A model generated the notes under the pieces. That model saw nothing but the letters and a program-made list of their open reading frames with translations, did not search any database and had not been told where the DNA came from. Shown one piece after another: positions 61,520 to 64,000 of a DNA stretch of 64,000 nt (position 1 is its first letter; the number at the start of each line of letters is the position of its first letter). Both the position numbers and the translations under genes were made by a program. Origin of the DNA: Jiulongibacter sp024742395 (lineage in GTDB: Bacteria; Bacteroidota; Bacteroidia; Cytophagales; Spirosomataceae); contig OZ252236.1 in NCBI GenBank assembly GCA_965249455.1, positions 3,720,001 through 3,784,000 on the forward strand, given 5' to 3'.

Positions 61520-62290
61520 TTATTTTGCCAGTATAATTTCCACTTCGTTTTCTTTAAAAACAGATAAATGTTTCTCTTTAATACCCGCATCTGTTATGAT
61601 GTAATCAATCAATCCTAAGGCCCCCAGGCTGGCCAAAGCACTTTTACCTATCTTGGTACTATCTGCTACCAGATAGGCTACTTCCGCTGCATCAATCATA
61701 GCTTTCTTAACTACTATATCTGAGATACTAGGATAAGTCAATCCGGACTTGAGAGAGATCCCTGCCGTAGCTAAAAAGAGCTTTTGAACATTCAAACCCT
61801 TAAAAAAATCTGCGGCCTTTTGACCCGTCAAAGAAAGTGTCGGAGGCTTAAACTCACCACCGGTCATAATTACTTCAATGTCTGTTGCCGTACCTAGCAT
61901 TAGAGCAATATTCAATGCATTGGTTATCACTGTTAAATTCTTCAGGCCAGAGCTTTTGATTTTTTTGGCTATTTCTGTGGTAGTACTGCCAGAATCCAGA
62001 ATAATGGTATCACCACTTTCAATAAACTCCAGGCATTTCTCTCCAATAGCCGCTTTTTTATCCAGATTTTCCTGATGAACCAAAGAAAAACTTTTGACCT
62101 GATCTTCCACATTTTTTATGTAAGCACCACCATGCTCCTTCACAATTAAATCTTCTGCTTCAAGCTTTTCAAGGTCTTGCCTTATCGTAACCTCAGTTAC
62201 TTTAAAGAGCTTTGCCAGATCTACCACCTTGGCAGATCCATCTTCTTTGAGTAGGTCCAGTATCTTTTCTCTTCGCTGATTTGGTAACAT
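61520..62290 (-). CDS. DeoR/GlpR-family transcriptional regulator
   Basis: 256 residues. The N-terminal helix-turn-helix is classic for the family (MLPNQRREKILDLLKEDGSAKV, LFKVTEVTIRQDLEKLEAEDLIVKEHGGA). The C-terminal sugar-phosphate-sensing domain contains DTIILDSGSTTTEIAKKI, VITNALNIALML and SGLTYPSISDIVVKKAMIDAA. DeoR regulators usually repress sugar operons until a phosphorylated intermediate accumulates. It is the first gene of the operon; a phased hexamer repeat 70-105 bp upstream is its candidate binding site. Confidence 0.94.
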   Translation of the reverse strand: MLPNQRREKILDLLKEDGSAKVVDLAKLFKVTEVTIRQDLEKLEAEDLIVKEHGGAYIKNVEDQVKSFSLVHQENLDKKAAIGEKCLEFIESGDTIILDSGSTTTEIAKKIKSSGLKNLTVITNALNIALMLGTATDIEVIMTGGEFKPPTLSLTGQKAADFFKGLNVQKLFLATAGISLKSGLTYPSISDIVVKKAMIDAAEVAYLVADSTKIGKSALASLGALGLIDYIITDAGIKEKHLSVFKENEVEIILAK

Positions 62291-62359
62291 AATTGAAAAT
62301 TAAAAAGGATTCTGCATTTAGCTTCTCCTTTCATTTAGTACAAATTTATAATAAAAAAC

Positions 62360-62395
62360 GAAAATTATAGAAAATAAAAGAAAATACTTGAAGAT
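62360..62395. promoter_or_regulatory. Four helically phased hexamers, candidate DeoR-family operator
   Basis: GAAAAT begins at 62360, 62370 and 62380, and GAAGAT at 62390: four direct repeats at exactly 10-bp steps. Direct repeats at 10-11-bp spacing are usual for DeoR-family operators. The cluster lies 70-105 bp upstream of the regulator's start, where its own promoter should be. The background is AT-rich, so some chance similarity is possible. Confidence 0.5.
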
Positions 62396-62556
62396 TTCAT
62401 CTCCCCATTTCCACTTATACTTTCGTTGGAAAATTACCATTTTATCACTTAAAACCAATCAGACAATCAAATTATTAGCCTAAACTACGGTATCAAAGAA
62501 CTGATACTTTGGCTTTTCGCCTACAGCACTCCGCTCAAAAAAGAAAATGAAAAAAA

Positions 62557-62584
62557 ATAGTCCGCACAAAACTGTACGGACTAT
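62557..62584 (-). terminator. Terminator downstream of susD
   Basis: Stem ATAGTCCG / CGGACTAT (8 bp) extended by an AC/GT pair beyond one mismatch. On the minus strand it is followed by a run of T. It isolates susD from the sugar operon. Confidence 0.8.
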
Positions 62585-62638
62585 CTGAATTCTACCTTAT
62601 ATTATTTATTCTACGATCCTTAATTATGAAACAAGACA

Positions 62639-64000
62639 TTATTGATACCCATTGTTTTGAGTAAACTCATCACGATTTGTTACGGCATCCAACTGAGTTC
62701 TTGGAATTGGCCTTACAGTATGAAAAGCCTGCACACTGGTAACATTCGGGTTATACTTTTTCACCCTTTCTACCAGCTTACCTGTCCTTTTCAAATCAAA
62801 CCACCTCATTTGCTCTCCGGCAAACTCCCTTGCACGTTCATCCAGGATGAAATCAAGAGTCACCTGATCAGCGGTGATCTTCATTGCCTCTTCCTGGCCA
62901 GGTTTGGCAGCTCTGGCTCTTATTATGTTTATATTTTTAGCCGCTTCTTCTAAATTACCCAACTTCATCTGAGCCTCTGCCTCAATAAGATACAGCTCGG
63001 CAAAACGTATAACATATACATCACGGGCACTTTGAGCTTCGTTAAAACTAGCTCTTGTATTATCCATGTGCTTAATAAGCGTTGGGTAACGAAGGTTGTC
63101 TCTTACTGTACCATCAGGGTTATAAATGTCATTTCTGTTATATACCTGATACAGAGCTCCGGCCGGTTTAGTGAATGTAGTTCTTGTAGCCACCACAGCG
63201 GTATCGCCAATGTTCATCCCGGCAGGCCTTTGACTGGAGTTTGCGGTCCAAAGTTCCATGAATGAACCTTCATAGCGGGCATCCGCACTGCCATATAAGT
63301 CTAAAAGAAAGCGAGTAGGCATATACCTGTTAAACGGCCTTCCGTACTCTATAGCCCTGGTTAAACCTGGAAGGTTGTCATACTTCATTAAAAAGTGCAG
63401 GTGACCATTATTACTTCCACGGCCATGACCAATCGGGTTAGTCACGCTGTTCCTTAAATCATTCAGCGTTAAATTCTCAGCATAGTTTACAGCATATACC
63501 ACTTCGCTGTTTTTGTTTTTTGCCATGTCCCAAAGGTCTGCGTATTTAGGCATCAGCTTATACCCAAAACCACCATTAATCACTGCTTTTGCCATTGCAC
63601 TAGCTTCTTGATTCATTCCTCTGGTCAAATAAATTCTTGCCAGAAAAGACATTGCCGCAGGTCTTGTTACCCTACCATAATCCGGTGTTGTATCCGCCAG
63701 GTTAGTGGTAGCAAACTTTAAGTCTTCTATAATCTGCCTGTAAAATTCATCTACAGGCGTCTTGTTTGCCGTGGTAGCAATACCTTTAGTCTCTTCTAAA
63801 GTAAAGTGAACTCCACCCCATGTTTCTACTATATGGTAATAATAAAAAGCTCTAAGAAAACGTAACTCGGCTTCTCTTTGCTTCTGAACACCGGCTGTGT
63901 AACCTGCATTTGCAATTCGGTTTATTCCAGCATTACATAAGTTAACACCTGCATAAAGTGCACTCCACTCAGAGGCAAGTGGCCCATTGGTACCTTGAAG
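62639..64000 (-). CDS. SusD/RagB-family outer membrane lipoprotein, C-terminal part
   Basis: The frame is open to the right edge, so the signal peptide and first part are outside the window; at least 453 residues are visible. It shows the classic RagB/SusD features: QKQREAELRFLRAFYYYHIVETWGGV and EDLKFATTNLAD in the helical repeats, RPAAMSFLARIYLTRGMNQEASAMAKAVI, and the C-terminal RFAELYLIEAEAQMKLGNLEEA and REFAGEQMRWFDLKRTGKL. A SusC gene is expected just upstream. Its place on the same strand directly before the sugar operon suggests it may capture the oligosaccharide that the operon degrades. Confidence 0.93.
   Translation of the reverse strand, partial: LQGTNGPLASEWSALYAGVNLCNAGINRIANAGYTAGVQKQREAELRFLRAFYYYHIVETWGGVHFTLEETKGIATTANKTPVDEFYRQIIEDLKFATTNLADTTPDYGRVTRPAAMSFLARIYLTRGMNQEASAMAKAVINGGFGYKLMPKYADLWDMAKNKNSEVVYAVNYAENLTLNDLRNSVTNPIGHGRGSNNGHLHFLMKYDNLPGLTRAIEYGRPFNRYMPTRFLLDLYGSADARYEGSFMELWTANSSQRPAGMNIGDTAVVATRTTFTKPAGALYQVYNRNDIYNPDGTVRDNLRYPTLIKHMDNTRASFNEAQSARDVYVIRFAELYLIEAEAQMKLGNLEEAAKNINIIRARAAKPGQEEAMKITADQVTLDFILDERAREFAGEQMRWFDLKRTGKLVERVKKYNPNVTSVQAFHTVRPIPRTQLDAVTNRDEFTQNNGYQ

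Larger units (their letters stand above)
62291..62638. other. Control region between the sugar operon and susD
   Basis: 348 bp without a supported gene. It contains the susD terminator (62557-62584) and the phased GAAAAT repeats. The stretch 62400-62550 has pyrimidine-rich motifs but no gene, small RNA or -7 element I can support. Confidence 0.6.

Noticed and set aside
1..64000. tRNA, rRNA, insertion sequence or prophage
   Set aside because: I looked through all gaps and found no cloverleaf, rRNA-like stretch, transposase or phage gene. A covariance-model scan would be needed to exclude small RNAs fully.

Overview
The window is a chromosomal stretch of a low-G+C Bacteroidota, most likely a member of the Cytophagales. 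The evidence is two SusC/SusD-type loci, M56-TonB fusion proteins, a BamA gene followed by two Skp/OmpH genes, DUF6089-type outer membrane barrels, many signal peptides and lipoboxes, almost no Shine-Dalgarno sequences, and TAnnTTTG-like -7 elements ahead of several genes. I see no rRNA, tRNA, CRISPR array, insertion sequence or prophage. This is mostly ordinary housekeeping and envelope DNA, with accessory material concentrated at about 2.4-20 kb and 50.5-64 kb.

Layout. 1-6.7 kb: the end of a SUI1/eIF1-like gene, a POT peptide transporter with a DUF4136 lipoprotein, then a BlaI regulator, an M56-TonB sensor and two more TonB-C-terminal proteins, a broken gene remnant and an exported DinB-like protein. 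6.7-11.4 kb: a SusC/SusD pair. 11.8-14.7 kb: a membrane-anchored AraC regulator flanked by two paralogous small exported proteins, then an M23 peptidase. 14.7-18 kb: a trypsin-like lipoprotein, a GH10 xylanase, a Spy-like gene broken by an in-frame TAG, and an unknown exported protein. 18-33.8 kb: a NatAB-like ABC transporter, a LytTR regulator, citrate synthase, an M28 peptidase, proB, a solitary nuoH, asnS, a GDPD, a GH3-family enzyme and an AI-2E family transporter.

33.8-45.4 kb is a long plus-strand run: a PhoB/PhoR-type pair, an RluA pseudouridine synthase, an alpha/beta hydrolase, a CBS protein, NAD kinase, two outer membrane proteins, UppS, BamA and two Skp-like chaperones. It ends at a strong terminator and links cell-wall lipid carrier synthesis with outer membrane protein assembly. 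45.4-50.5 kb holds a glycosyltransferase, an MBOAT/SGNH acyl-transfer pair and mnmE, followed by a three-unit hairpin repeat.

50.8-62.3 kb is the most interesting region: a ten-gene minus-strand operon. It encodes a DeoR regulator, an L-fucose/L-arabinose isomerase-like enzyme, a transketolase split into two subunits, a secreted nucleoside-hydrolase-like protein (Sde182/DUF1593 family), an RbsABC-type sugar importer with a DUF2291 protein, and an FGGY kinase. The logic reads as release, import, aldose-ketose isomerisation, phosphorylation and C2 transfer of an unidentified pentose-like sugar. An apiose-type route is one candidate. Four hexamers at exact 10-bp phase lie upstream of the regulator and look like its operator. 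A SusD gene runs off the right edge.
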